Shown here piece after piece: positions 20,801 through 32,530 of a stretch of 64,000 nt of DNA; the stretch's first letter is position 1; each line of letters begins with the position of its first letter. Under the pieces are notes generated by a model, which made no database searches, was not told the DNA's origin, and saw only the letters and a program-made list of their open reading frames with translations. Source of the DNA: Anastrepha obliqua (taxonomy: Eukaryota > Arthropoda > Insecta > Diptera > Tephritidae); the NCBI RefSeq assembly GCF_027943255.1, contig NC_072894.1, positions 59,213,601 through 59,277,600 of the forward strand, in the 5' to 3' direction. The translations under genes were made by a program, and so were the position numbers.

Positions 20801-23289
20801 AAAAACGTCCGAGTTGGTTTACAAAATGTTCTGAGTTCACTTATGGTAAACACTAGAAAAGCCCAAAGGCAGAAACATAAATAGTTACCCTCGTATATAC
20901 TTGTATTCTATATTTTTTTGGGATACGTCACATATCCTTCCGACAGTCCCTTATTTCTAAACATATAATAGCATTTGCCATGGTTTCAAAAAACCTTCAG
21001 CTGAAGAATCAACCATTTCGTATATTAAAGCATCGCATTTTTTGAGTTTAGGGCAAAAATATTTCAGGCTTCACCTAATCGTTGGATAAAAGCATATACG
21101 AGTTTTATAGCAAACTGAATCTATTTTTCAGTTGTGTAAAAATTTTAAATTTTATTCTTCCAATTATATGTGCGACTTCGGGGATTAATTAATACAAATT
21201 TGGATATAAATTAATTTCTCTTGTATAAATGTTTGATTTTTGAGTCGCTCTGTTTTATGGAGACGGAAAATTGTGCAAATTTCGCCCAAGGCACTCGTTC
21301 ACCTACATTCGAATAAACATACGTATGTATGTATGTATTTATTACATGCCTTATATTGATATTCTATATTTGCACTCTACATTTACCATCCAGTGCTGCT
21401 CCGCACTACCCTATAGGCACTTCTTCACGGTAGCAAACTTTGAAGAACTTTCACTCTAAAACAACACGAAGATTACAGTTTCCATTCTTAAAATGGCGGC
21501 AATGCAATTAAAACTAACAAAAGGAATTAAATTTACCAAACTGCTTTGTTTAATTTTAATTATTGCCTCGTACGCACATTTAGGTGCAAACTACGAGTGC
21601 ACTGCAAATTACTAGGGGGGCGTACCCTGGCTTATGTGTCACCCACCTCAAGTACATACTTGATATTTAAGCAGTGAAAATTGGGGAAGCATAAACTTTT
21701 AACCAAAGTATTTTGAGTTATAACCGAATAGTTCAAACAGTAATGAAAAATACGCACCTAATAGTGAGTTGGTAATACTTTATTTCATATTTGCTTTTAT
21801 CTTTACCGCTGTGCTGTGCACCCGTTGATGCTGGTGTTGATTCTTGTTTGCGAAACCCACCAATTCACCTTAGTAAGCAACAGCATAAGCCCCCACTTTG
21901 CGCCACCTGTGTTGAACTGTATCGAGCAAACAAACAAAAGTAGACGGAATACACTCGCAGGTAAACGTGCAAATATTACTCACTGAACTCGCTCGCAGCA
22001 ACACTTAAACAGACAAACATACACGTACTAGTGTACCAACACATATGCTTACGTGACTGCTATGCATTTGTGGTTATGGTATTGGTACGTTGTTGGTCTC
22101 AACACCACTACAAATGCACGCACGTTTTCACTCATTTGGTGTCTGCTACTGTTGCTGGTTGATAGTAGCTGGTGTGATAATTCCGGTTATGGTGGTACGT
22201 GTACAGATATCAACTGTGCATGGCTTGTACATCGGTGGTAATTGCATTCGTACTTTGCCTTGATGGTGGTAGTAGTGGCGATCTTGATTCTATGGATTTA
22301 GTTTCGTTGCGTGTTGTTGACTGTGCTGTCAGTTCGTTTGCGCGCTGTTTTTCCATGTTTATCTTTTTGTTTGTGGTTTGTACAGCAGGTAATTGTGGGG
22401 TATTTCACTCTATTTTCATATCCATGTACATACATCGAAAAAAACTTTTAAAAAGTTAATTTTTTTATTTTATTTTTTAATTTATTAGAATATCACAGAT
22501 TGGCTTAAGAGATTCGATCATATGGAATACGTGTTGCAATGTTGATATTTTCACATAATTTTAACTTTCGATAATACTAAAACAGTGTCAGTTATGTATG
22601 GACTGATGTACAAGTTTTGCGATAGGCAAGTAAAACTAAATATTTATACGAATTCTTTGCAAACTATTATTCTTGAAGATCAGTAATTTTTTAACACAAT
22701 CCCCACGGTTTTTGTTTTTTTGTTTTTAAGTAATTATCAACACACAACGAAATCAGCTCTGTTTTACTGTCACAAACTCATGAACTATTGAATAAATGCT
22801 AATGTGACAAGCATCCGAACGTCCAATGCCTCCCTCTTACGGTACAAACAACGATCTTGGAATGTCAGCTCACGCACAGGAAAAATGTGTTCTAGCATAA
22901 GCATAATTGATGCCATTTCATCCTGTAGCGACCACGATTTTACTTGGAAAATCAGCAAATCCATCCATTTCTAAAGCAGATCATTACTGGTCATGTAAAA
23001 CAAGTCACCAACGACAAAATCAAGCAATAAAAGTATGAGCCGACGCAAACAGTAGTCAACCCGGCTTTTTTATGAGCAATCTTTTAATTGCAGTTAACAT
23101 TTTGGCCACCTGAAAGAAACTATCGACGATGGTTTCTATGATTTCAAAAATGTTACAAATAAAATATATCATTAAGTAATAAACAATTAGCTTTAGTTGA
23201 AAAAGCATTTGCGGTATCGTAAGAGATATATCGCTAGTTACCTTTTGAAAATAATGTCAACAACCACGCCCATTATCTAAGTAAAATTA
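20801..23289. other. AT-rich non-coding stretch
   Basis: No element recognised. 22050-22460 has a somewhat higher GC content (GGTGGTAGTAGTGGCG) and two open frames without a recognisable domain. At 22385 TACAGCAGGTAATTG resembles a weak juxtaposed splice signal. Confidence 0.4.
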
Positions 23290-23530
23290 TTTGCGCACTA
23301 AGTAAGATTATTCGGTTGCTTTGGTTTTGTCTGAGCTCTTCTGTCATGGTCGTAATATTATCGAAGAGTTCTCGGAGTCACATCGTGCACCTTTTCGTTT
23401 AAAGTCCCTCACAAGAAGAGGTCCAAATGGTTAAGATCCGGTGAATGTATAAGCTATTGTACTGTCGGTGCATAACGGCTATTTAAGTATTTTCTGACAA
23501 CTCTAGCAAATTGCAATGTGTGGCATTTAA
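23290..23530 (-). mobile_element. DUF4817-type transposase C-terminal fragment
   Basis: The minus strand reads RVVRKYLNSRYAPTVQ, then HSPDLNHLDLFL, a stop, GTLNEKVHDVTPRTLR and, after a frameshift, TTMTEELRQNQSNR. SPDLNHLDLFLxG is the third catalytic block of this group. Inverted ends are not visible. Confidence 0.7.
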
Positions 23531-25159
23531 CTGCAAAAACTAGAAACTGGCTATCAATAAATGTTAAAATAGTTCCTGTTTAACATTTTATTATAGTTTT
23601 TTTTCAATTAACAACGTAACATGAAACCCTTTTCGTTTTTTTGCTTTTTAAATTCTTTGCTCGGTATTCAAACTTAATTTTCATTGCTGTTAACTAGATA
23701 ATTTAATGGCTTTCGCATGAGTTTATTTAGCATAGCATTTCTGCATCAAAAGTTATAGTCTTTTATATAACACCTGCGTAGTGAGGTCAGATAGAAATAA
23801 AAATGGCTACCATTTATAGGGCATTCAAGTAGCACCCCAACTTATTAGGTTCTTTCATCCTGAAATTAGCCTGAGAATGTAAACTTAAAATGTTTGTTTT
23901 GGTTTATCTGCCAATTTTTTATTGCATTTTACACTACTCCTACGAATATACTTTGCCTTAACGCCTGAGCATCTCCGGGCTTGAAACACCAAATAATAAA
24001 AACAGTTTTTTCTAATAGCGGAGTATATTTCTGCCATGAAGAAGCCCATCATAAAAAATACATCTCTCGTTCGGGACCGGCTGGCACAAAAATTTTACGA
24101 AAAAACATGGTACTTTTTTGCCACACTAGTTTTACTTTCAAGTAACTATAGAAATATGGTTTATTGAAACTAGACCGTAAGACTATAAATTTTACTATCA
24201 TCCGATTTTAGACTTTTCCTTACTCAATATCTTAATTTGATTTATTTTTTTTACTTTCACCAAAGTTTCATTAGGATCAATCTTGTATTCATGTTTTGCT
24301 GCCTCTATATTTTTATTTAATACTGTTAATAGGACTCTCATATCGACCCGATCCACCACCGACCCGATCGGACAGATACTCTATGGTGTATTAATATATC
24401 TCTCTCTGCTGTACATCCATTCACTTCACATAAAAAGCGCACACGCACCTTTACCGGTATTACCAAGAGCACGTCTTTTGTTTTCGAAGTGCTCGCTTTG
24501 ATGTTCACAAATATAAAGAATTTATTTCTTATATGTGCATGCAAGTCTGGTATACTTGTGTATATTTATATCAAAATCAAATTAAAAAAGTTTTCGATTT
24601 GACTAAAATCACACTGCAATTTTGCCAGCTTCGCTGCTTTTGATTCTGAACAAGGTTAAAAAAATGCTTGGTGAACCGTTTCGCTTTTATGCAAAATTTT
24701 GTTTAGTGCACAATTCGAGAGTTTTTGTTTACATAACAACAAGAAAATATTTTCCCCGAAGTGAGAAAAGTTCATAAAAAAGTACACAGGCGTATAAAAG
24801 TGAAACACTCATTGACTGCTACAGGGTAGCTAGCGAAATAATGGTTATCTACTATAGTAAGCTCGGCAACATGGTATGGTTCGATTTGGTTGATGTTCAG
24901 AGTACTAATTTCCTTAATGTATGTCATTAACTAACTACGAGTGGGCGAGATGATTGGAAAAGTTGCATTTACGGTGCGATCTTTTTAACTGTTATTGTGT
25001 CTACTCCTTCGTATATACCTACATATGTACTTAGTAATCAACATTTTATAGTTTTTATGAATAATCTACTGTGACCACATTTTAAAATATTTGTATCTTG
25101 TGGAAATCTAAGAACTATCAGCTCAATTCTTATTCAGCATGGGCTGAAAGTCCCGGTCC
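23531..25159. other. AT-rich stretch with one SINE fragment
   Basis: Apart from the SINE piece at 23965-24095 nothing is recognised. Poly-T runs and short chance open frames only. Confidence 0.45.
23965..24095 (+). repeat. tRNA-derived SINE, copy 6, internal fragment
   Basis: AGCATCTCCGGGCTTGAAAC is followed by ACCAAATAATAAAAACAG, TTTTTTCTAATAGCGGAG, ATTTCTGCCATGAAGAAGCC and CTCGTTCGGGAC. It matches the SINE from just after the B-box to mid-body. Compared with full copies it lacks the section with GGCAATGGCAAACC and has no 3' end. Confidence 0.65.
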
Positions 25160-25365
25160 TGACACATTTGTTCGCAGACCTAAAAATATTGCTCACCGGT
25201 AAAAAATTTCGCTCGAATGAAGAGGTTATCGCTGAAACTGAGTCCTATTTTGATGTAAAAGATAAATCGTTCTACAAAATTGATATTGAAGTGCTAGAGT
25301 GCCGCTGGGATAACTGCGTTGTTCTTGATGGAAATTACATTGATAAATAAAGCTGATTTTGAACA
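25160..25365 (+). mobile_element. Mariner transposase C-terminal fragment
   Basis: An open frame reads FADLKILLTGKKFRSNEEVI, then AETESYFDVKDKSFYKIDIE, LECRWDNCVVLDGNYIDK and a stop at 25350. This is the C-terminal ~60 residues of a mariner transposase (same subfamily as 11.27-12.09 kb) and is intact over that length. Everything upstream, with the catalytic residues, is missing. Confidence 0.8.
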
Positions 25366-26871
25366 AAAAACGTGTTTTCTTTGTTAAACCCGGGATTTTT
25401 CACCCCAGTGTTAACATAGTGACAAACACTTTTCCTACAGGCTATTTTTATATCCATTCATACATATCTGCACACATGCATGGGATGGTCATGACTTTGG
25501 TACACGTTTTAAAAAGCCCCTCAACACTCTCTCGCAGCGCTTAAAGGCTGTTAATGAAACCGAAAATAAGCTGATGAAAAACGTACGCATAGAACTTACT
25601 TATATATATATACAGCGTTTGAAATTGTTTTTAGTTTCCCCATTTAATACGCTTCTGCTCTGCTTTCCCACTGCTAATGCAAGGAAGTAAGAAGTGCAAG
25701 TGAGGAAGTGCTGAATTCGGTCCGGACCGAACTTTATATACCAATTCATAGATAGCGAAAGTTATGGCTTGTAGCATCATATGAACAGGCGTAAATTTAG
25801 TCTTAACATATAAAACGTTGGTGTGAATTTTATCAGATCTCAATAATATTTATGGTGGATAAAAATTGTATTTTTTGAAACTTAATATTAAATTGGAGGT
25901 GGCGTGGTTATTGACAGATTTCGACCATTTTAATACCAAACTACATTGAATTATATTATTTTTTATGCGAGTTATCATGCACACCAACCGTCTGTCCAAA
26001 CATCAACTAATCTAACTCCTTTCGTTATTCTGAACATTGTGGTATACAAGTGGCCTATATCCACTTCGATTCTTTCAATAATACCCTTGTGCACAAGCCA
26101 AAATTGTGTTCAGAACAAATATTGCTTCCACAGCACAGCCACAGCATATTTATCAGTGCTGTTGCTACTATGCTGACAGGTTTTCAAATGCTACATGTAA
26201 ACATATGAGTGTTAAACTGGTCAACGTAGTGGAAACGAAATTACACTAAAAGCTATTGGCTTGCCGAAGGCAATGGACGCTGAAAACAAAAACTAAACAA
26301 AATCATTAGGAAATCTTAAGCTTTTAAGCAAATGAAAATCAAATTGAATAGTGAATTGATAATGATGTGGAAAATTCAGACACACACACACACAAATTCA
26401 CACATTTGCGTGCATCCTGAATCGTATGGGTTAGTTGCATGTTTGTATGCGAGTATGGGTAAGCGTGGTAGAGGGTGCGTGTGTAGGTGTTAGCAAATAA
26501 ATACGTTGTGGTTCCGCATAAGTTCAATTAAAGAATATATATGCGTGTGAATGAATGCTTGGATGACCTCATATATGCATGCTTGCCATTCTATTTGATG
26601 ATATTGAATCCTGATTGAATTTGTTTGCTGGCAAGTCGAGTGGAAATTATATTGTGCCAGTTAGATATATATTCGTATGAATACATACACACACATATAA
26701 AAATGTGCTTGAAGGCAGGGTAACTGTGTAAAATTGCTTATTTTTCATTTGCGATTTCATTTGTGCTTCATCTGATTTCATTTCATTTACACACCCCTCA
26801 ACCTTTATTTACATACACACACGCACATTTACCTACTCGTATACATACATTTCGTATTTTCGTATACATAC
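25366..26871. other. AT-rich non-coding stretch
   Basis: Contains an (AC)n run at 26381-26396 and numerous CATACACACACAT words near 26680-26870. No gene or element recognised. Confidence 0.5.
26381..26396. repeat. (AC)n microsatellite
   Basis: A run of eight AC dinucleotides followed by AAATTCACAC. Confidence 0.85.
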
Positions 26872-27018
26872 AAAGGGGCTCTCAAAAGTGACTGACTAGA
26901 TGTCAGTAGAGAATAATTTCTAGGCGGTAACTTTTTGTATGTCATCTTTGATATTTTTGGCAACTAAACAGATGAACAATTTTACAGTATAGAACAATGC
27001 AACACAATTATTCAAATT

Positions 27019-27456
27019 TATTTATTTATTTATTTATTTAATATATGGAAAATAGCAATAAATTATTATTTTACAATAAAAAAAGGAGCACTAGCTGCCA
27101 GGGCTTACGGCTCACTATTCTAATAAGAATATTTTTTTACTACAAAAGTTAAGCTATTAAATTAAGAAATTAAGTTATGTGAAAGGTAAATTCATAGGAT
27201 ATACGGAATAATATTTACATAGATGTTTAAGTAAAGAGACTTATGGTTTAAATCAATTTTCTCAGATCCGCTCTAATTAAGTAATCTGTCATTTTCTCAA
27301 TGTTTTCCTGAGAAGGAGTCTTTAGTATTTCCGATGGAAGATGGTTGTTGAAACTTGTGTTCCTGAGATTCATAAAATGCGTGCAGTCGTCCAACAGGTG
27401 TTTAACTGTTAATGTTGACAGGGTGCAGTAGGGGCAGGAAGGTGGCCTCTCACCAA
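27019..27456 (-). mobile_element. 5'-truncated non-LTR retrotransposon tail inserted in the first tandem unit
   Basis: The insertion splits the unit between CAAATTTATT and TTATGAAAATATTG. On the minus strand it reads ERPPSCPYCTLSTLTVKHLL, then DDCTHFMNLRNTSFNNHL, and ends a few residues after EKMTDYLIRADLRKLI at 27248. The CPYC...HLLDDC motif is the C-terminal cysteine tail of a Jockey/I-type ORF2. A (TTTA)n-like tail at 27019-27040 marks its 3' end. The tandem units to the right lack it, so it probably landed after or during amplification. Confidence 0.75.
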
Positions 27457-27546
27457 TTATTATGAAAATATTGTAGCCTATTTTTAAGGACAACATGTCG
27501 GAAAATTATTTGGTGTTGGTATTTATTTGGTGGTAATAATCGCCAG

Positions 27547-28230
27547 CTCTCAAAAGTGACGCCTAGATGTCAGTAGAGAATAATTTCTAGGCGGTAACTT
27601 TTTGTATGTCATCTTTGATATTTCTGGCAACTAAACAGATGAACAATTTTACAGTATAGAACAATGCAACACAATTATTCAAATTTATTATGAAAATATT
27701 GTAGCCTATTTTTAAGGACAACATATCGGAAAATTATTTGGTGTTGGTATTTATTTGGTGGTAATAATCGCCAGCTCTCAAAAGTGACGCCTAGATGTCA
27801 GTAGAGAATAATTTCTAGGCGGTAACTTTTTGTATGTCATCTTTGATATTTCTGGCAACTAAACAGATGAACAATTTTACAGTATAGAACAATGCAACAC
27901 AATTATTCAAATTTATTATGAAAATATTGTAGCCTATTTTTAAGGACAACATGTCGGAAAATTATTTGGTGTTGGTATTTATTTGGTGGTAATAATCGCC
28001 AGCTCTCAAAAGTGACGCCTAGATGTCAGTAGAGAATAATTTCTAGGCGGTAACTTTTTGTATGTCATCTTTGATATTTCTGGCAACTAAACAGATGAAC
28101 AATTTTACAGTATAGAACAATGCAACACAATTATTCAAATTTATTATGAAAATATTGTAGCCTATTTTTAAGGACAACATATCGGAAAATTATTTGGTGT
28201 TGGTATTTATTTGGTGGTAATAATCGCCAG
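27547..28230 (+). repeat. Three 228-base tandem repeats
   Basis: Units start at 27547, 27775 and 28003, each with CTCTCAAAAGTGACGCCTAG, and each ends AATAATCGCCAG. They are almost identical. One visible variant, ACATATCGG versus ACATGTCGG, alternates (G in the interrupted unit, then A, G, A), which suggests duplication of a two-unit block. Each unit carries the transposon's left end and the beginning of its reading frame. Confidence 0.9.
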
Positions 28231-28445
28231 CTTAAGTCAACAATTCAAAGACTGGAGAACAACTTTCAAGAAACTGGTTATGACGAAGATAGAAAAAGGC
28301 GGATGTACCTGCAGACCGAAAACTCAACGTTCTGTTGAGAATATTGCGACTGTAACACAGAGTGGCTGAAGCGCTATGTCGACGATCTCCACAATTAGGG
28401 ATTCATTCCTCGACTGTTTGGCGGATCTTGTCTGTAGACGTGCCC

Positions 28446-29234
28446 ATGGCGCACATTTAAATAATGTAATTTTTCACATATAATTATGAGGAGCCGTGTT
28501 TTGAATAAAAATAATGAAATAATCTAAATTTATACATGTTTTTTTTTAACATATTCTCACCGCGTATTTTGATATACCCTTTACTTATCGTCCTTAACGT
28601 TCGCCTTCAAAACTGTACGCAGTGTGCTTTTTTTCATTCGCTCACATTGATTTCAATATACTTGATTTTGATAGAATCCTAGAATCGCACGCACATACAC
28701 GCATACATGTGAACATACTTACATAGATATAAAAACATGCAACTAGATATGAAAATGCTTTGCAAATCTATCGTCAAGCTCACGCTTACAAAGATTTGAA
28801 TTTTGTTCATCCTTTTTGCATGAGATAAAACTTTTCCAAGTATGTACTCGTCGTACATGCACATATGATTTTAAATTTTTAAGACCATTTAATTTATAGC
28901 TTGAAATACACATATTTATACTTATACATACAAACACACCAACTTCAGATGACTCAGCCATGTACATATTGTGCATTTCAAGTGCGCATTGTCTTGAAGA
29001 AACGCATATATACATATACCTAAGTACTGTACATTAGGACGGTTTCAAATATATATTTTTTTTTTCTTGAGGACACCTATTCAATTTGTTCTATGGCCAA
29101 ATTAGTCACATCTATTTTTTTTTTAATATTTAGTCGTGCTGTCAGATTTTTGAATATTCTTTAGAAAAAATGCACTTTCCCGTAAATTTTGTATACAATT
29201 TTACATGTCGTTATTATTCAATCTCTCTCAATTT
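28446..29234. other. AT-rich non-coding stretch
   Basis: No gene or element recognised. Many CATACATA/CACATACA words near 28690-29020 and poly-T runs near 29060 and 29115. Confidence 0.5.
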
Positions 29235-29560
29235 CGGCCGCCGTAGCCGAATGGGTTGGTGCGTGACTACCATTCGGAATTCACAAAGAGAACGTTGGTT
29301 CGAATCTCGGTGAAACACCAAAATTAAGAAAAACATTTTTCTAATAGCTGTCGCCTCTCAGCAGGCAATGGCAAACCTCCGAGTGCATTTCTGCCATGAA
29401 AAAGCCCCTTATAAAAAATATCTGCTATTCGGAGTCAGCTTAAATCTGTAGGTCCCTCCATTTGTGGAACAACATCAAGACGCACACCACAAATATGAGG
29501 AGGAGCTCGGCCAAACACCCAAAAAGGATGTACGCGCCAATTATATATATATATATATTT
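29235..29560 (+). repeat. tRNA-derived SINE, copy 7, full length
   Basis: It starts CGGCCGCCGTAGCCGAATGG. The A-box is TAGCCGAATGGGTTGGTGCG (29244-29263) and the B-box GGTTCGAATCT (29297-29307). The head has the longer arm of the first subfamily (CGGAATTCACAAAGAGAACG). The body has GGCAATGGCAAACCTCCGAG, GTCCCTCCATTTGTGGAACA and GCTCGGCCAAACACCCAAAA, and the end is CGCCAATTATATATATATAT. The first 85 bases look like a class II tRNA (long variable arm, Ser/Leu type). Confidence 0.85.
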
Positions 29561-30499
29561 CAATTTCCCATAACCAATGTCCATAAAATGCGCACTTCCC
29601 ACCATTATCTGGGCAATATCTAGAACTTTGGAATACATCATTTCGTAATAAAGCATTTTATCAAGTAGAATTTTATAACAAAGAATTTTAACAGCCGCAA
29701 TTTTGAAGTTTGAATTCCGAAAATTTCACCTTAAAAATGTTGTACCCAACACTACAAAATCATCAAGTAAAAATAAAAAATTGTTTGTGGTCATCCTATG
29801 GTACGTACATATGTATATGTTTTCCCATACATAGATGTGTACACATGTATACTTACATGTGTGTGTCTCACCTTTCACCTTTAAAGATACGACCTGTCTA
29901 AGTTGATTAGACATGAACATTTCATTGAATTGCTGTGCACTCAATCACAAATTGATTTTGGTTACGGTCGCCAGTGTTTATTAAATTGTTCGTATTTTGC
30001 AGAGCAAATCAAGTTATTCCCGCTTGTTACATTTTTCTGAGCATTAATGTGCAGATAGTAGCAATAGATGAAATAGAAAAAAATAACGAAATTTATATCT
30101 GAATCGACGCTTAATGATTGAGGCGGATTAGTCATGGTCGAAAATATTTACTTATAACAACAGAAAGTTGAGTCTCCAGCTCTCATATGATTGAACAACA
30201 TAGCTATGACTTCGATTTTCTTAATTCTACAACCATAATTTCATACAAGTTTATCTGTACTGTCGCCTCAAGCGATGAGAAGAAGCCATGTCAGTTGCAA
30301 AATGCAAGCATTTTTTCGAGGTTCACCCGAGGCGAAGTCCAACTTAAAACCAGCTTTTGACTTTGGAAACACCTTGAACACACTGCCTGTCTGAGCTCTG
30401 GGTGCACGATATACAATTGAATGGTATAGAGGCACTAAAGGGGATCTGGTTGGGGTCCGCTCATCGGACACTCTACCACTGCTACCTGTCGTACTTTCA
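29561..30499. other. Non-coding stretch with one unassigned minus-strand frame
   Basis: Mostly AT-rich. On the minus strand 30268-30471 an open frame (VPLYHSIVYRAPRAQTGSVF, then KVFPKSKAGFKLDFASGEPR) is GC-richer and protein-like, but I cannot assign it. It lies just upstream of LOA-like retrotransposon debris and may belong to it or to another retroelement. Confidence 0.35.
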
Positions 30500-30975
30500 A
30501 TGCGAATGACGTCATTTCTTTCAGATTATTGCTCGATTCACTCACCGAAATAGTCCTACTTTTCCTTAATAAATATATTCATCTGCACAATAGTTGTTCA
30601 TCTGTTTCCTCTTCGTTGTATTCACTGCAATTTCCACATTAATTACTGAACCTTCTGAAGTGGTTTCCAATAGGCGAATACCCAGTTAGAATGACGAAAA
30701 GCGTCGCAACTTCAGTTGTTTTGGTTTCACTAACAGGGCCAACAGGCTTATCTTAGGGTTATATTCAGGGCATAAGAGTTTGGATGACGCGATTGCTGAG
30801 GGGATGGAAGTAGATGCTCCTGTATATCATTAAGATTGGCGCTGAAATGCAATCCTCGCTTGAGGTCATCGACCTTTTCTGGCCTGCCTCTCAGCAATAT
30901 AGTTTCAAACGGATGTCTCGCTGACTGAAACCTGAAATGGCGGCAGGCTTTACTGTAAGGGGCCATGACTTACAA
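30500..30975 (-). mobile_element. LOA/I-like retrotransposon tail relic
   Basis: The minus strand reads FVILTGYSPIGNHFRRFS, then CGNCSEYNEEETDEQLLCR near 30590-30680. This matches the LTGHxxLGxHxxRL...CRxCxxEEExxxHLLC tail of LOA/I-type ORF2 proteins. Upstream pieces (30748-30966) are protein-like but not assignable. Stops are frequent. Confidence 0.55.
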
Positions 30976-31039
30976 CAGTGTAATACGGGAACCTTACTGT
31001 TTACTTTTTATGGAACCAGTTAGGCTCTCTTATGAAGCT

Positions 31040-31410
31040 TTGGATAGGTTTTATCTCAACAACGGATAGTTGTGTAATAGCTCTACTCCTAGCTAAAGCT
31101 GGACAATTACAAAAGAATTGTTCTATTGCTCTTCCTCTTCCTCGTCTCTACAACTTCTGCAGTATTCATGCGAAAATACTCCCAGCCTAGAGGAGTGCCT
31201 ACCTAACAGCTAATGACCGCTGACACAAGCCCATTTTCCTGACCTCTTCTTACCCATTTGTGGCCGGATTAGCCTGGTTGTAACGCAAGTATTTTCTTCT
31301 CTCCGTGGCCTATTGACCTCTTGGAAAATAGTATTTTTTATTCTTAATTTGCAAGTTGCTACAGGCATTCCAATATTGCCTTTGTTTTCAAGAAGTGGTT
31401 GAGAGGTTAA
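31040..31410 (-). mobile_element. LOA/I-like retrotransposon RNase H/cysteine tail relic
   Basis: The minus strand carries TCTCAACCACTTCTTGAAAA, CAAAGGCAATATTGGAATGC and GAATACTGCAGAAGTTGTAG followed by AGACGAGGAAGAGG. It encodes the region around HEYCRSCRDEEEEEQ and CNCPALA. The same DNA words occur on the plus strand at 54.2-54.55 kb, so these are two copies of one family in opposite orientation. Confidence 0.7.
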
Positions 31411-31499
31411 CCTTAGGTGTCAAATTTTGGGTGTGTAACTATTAGCCTCCCTGCAGCGCCACGCCCTCTAATTTTCCGGACTGTTCGGTAGGCTACAAT

Positions 31500-32530
31500 C
31501 GACGATAATGGGGTGATCCAATACTCAGCAGAAAGAAAAGACTTGCAATTATGCTCACCACGTTAGATAGAGTGTATTACACTATCCGTGATCAAGACCT
31601 GATGAAATTCACTACTGTCTACTTCGACGGGGCATCAAATATATAGTCTGTCCTGTCTAAACTATATAAAGAATCCTTTCTGCTGGGTGGACAGGAATTA
31701 AGGTAGTGTTTTTACCAAAGGTATGGAAACCCGTGCAAATGCCCTCACCGTACCTACTACTTAGCAATGGCTCCTTTTTCTGAACCGACTAGGAACCGAC
31801 TTTAGGAAGTGTAAGGATCAGTTCTCTTAAGTAAGCATTATATCTTAGTGTGGTGATGGACAGAACCCTTACTTGGAAGGCTCAATTAGATACCATTACC
31901 AACGAGGCGAGGAATGAGTTTCTTGTGTGCACACGTATATTTGGTAAAACATAGAGGTCGTCCCACAAAATTACGCACTGCTTATTTACTACTATTGCGA
32001 AAGGAATGTATATGTGGCTGCTTCCATTTAGAAGTGGCATAAAAAGCCTTCGAAGAGGTACTCCTCGGCGGGCATCTGTATTTTGTCAGACAGTCAGGCA
32101 ACCATCACAATATGCGCAGCAGTTTCAGACAATACATAAAATCGAAATCTAAGCTCGTTGAGCTCGTACTTCACTGCTTTCAAAACCTTCGGAGCAAATA
32201 ACACTGTCTAACTGGGCTAGGTACAAAGACATGAAGGTCCTGACTCCAACGAGCATGCAGACTTAAGCGCTACATCAAAATTCCTTGGAGACACAAAGCA
32301 AGTTGTCAACGGCTAGCAGAGCACGGAATTACCAACTTTTCCTGGATAATACACGGCATATTGCCTTCGTCATCATTCCGGAAAACTAGAATTATTATAA
32401 TCAAGTGCCTGTCATGTTTGCGAGCTAGGCAGAGAAACACTAGAGTATATCCGCTGCGAAAGTGCAGCTCTCGCAAGGTGAAGACCCACTTATCTAGGTG
32501 TCTCTGGATCCGTTGGTAACATTAAAAAAT
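31500..32530 (+). mobile_element. LOA/I-like retrotransposon, reverse transcriptase end, RNase H and tail relic
   Basis: Plus-strand fragments in order: a palm/thumb-like LGVVMDRTLTWKAQLDTITN and EARNEFLVCTRIFGKT (31850-31950), MYMWLLPFRSGIKSLRRGTP, then RNase H (FSDSQATITICAAVSDNT near 32085-32145; LGWVQRHEGPDSNEHADLSA near 32210-32270), and a tail with CHVCELGRETLEYIRCESAA near 32415-32475. Frameshifts separate the pieces. The reverse transcriptase catalytic motif was not found. Confidence 0.7.

Larger units (their letters stand above)
26872..28445 (+). mobile_element. DUF4817-type transposon with tandemly amplified 5' end
   Basis: The left end AAAGGGGCTCTCAAAAGTGA resembles the ends of the sister elements. 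The plus strand gives the transposase start YSIEQCNTIIQIYYENI, then, with a frame change, LFGGNNRQLKSTIQRLENNF and QETGYDEDRKRR. SVENIATVTQS and RRSPQLGIHSSTVWRILSVD follow, up to about 28440. The segment from the end motif to NNRQ is present about four times: once interrupted (26880-27546) and three times as perfect-length 228-base tandem units (27547-28230). Coding stops after the second helix-turn-helix; the catalytic domain is absent. Confidence 0.8.

Noticed and set aside
22370..22395. TACAGCAGGTAATTG as a second ratchet site
   Set aside because: The tract before it is broken by G residues and the donor GTAATT is weak.
27547..28230. CRISPR-like array
   Set aside because: Units are contiguous 228-base repeats without spacers and derive from a transposon.
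29235..29320. Functional tRNA gene
   Set aside because: The tRNA-like head is followed by the shared SINE body and AT tail, occurs in several diverged copies, and the acceptor stem cannot close well.
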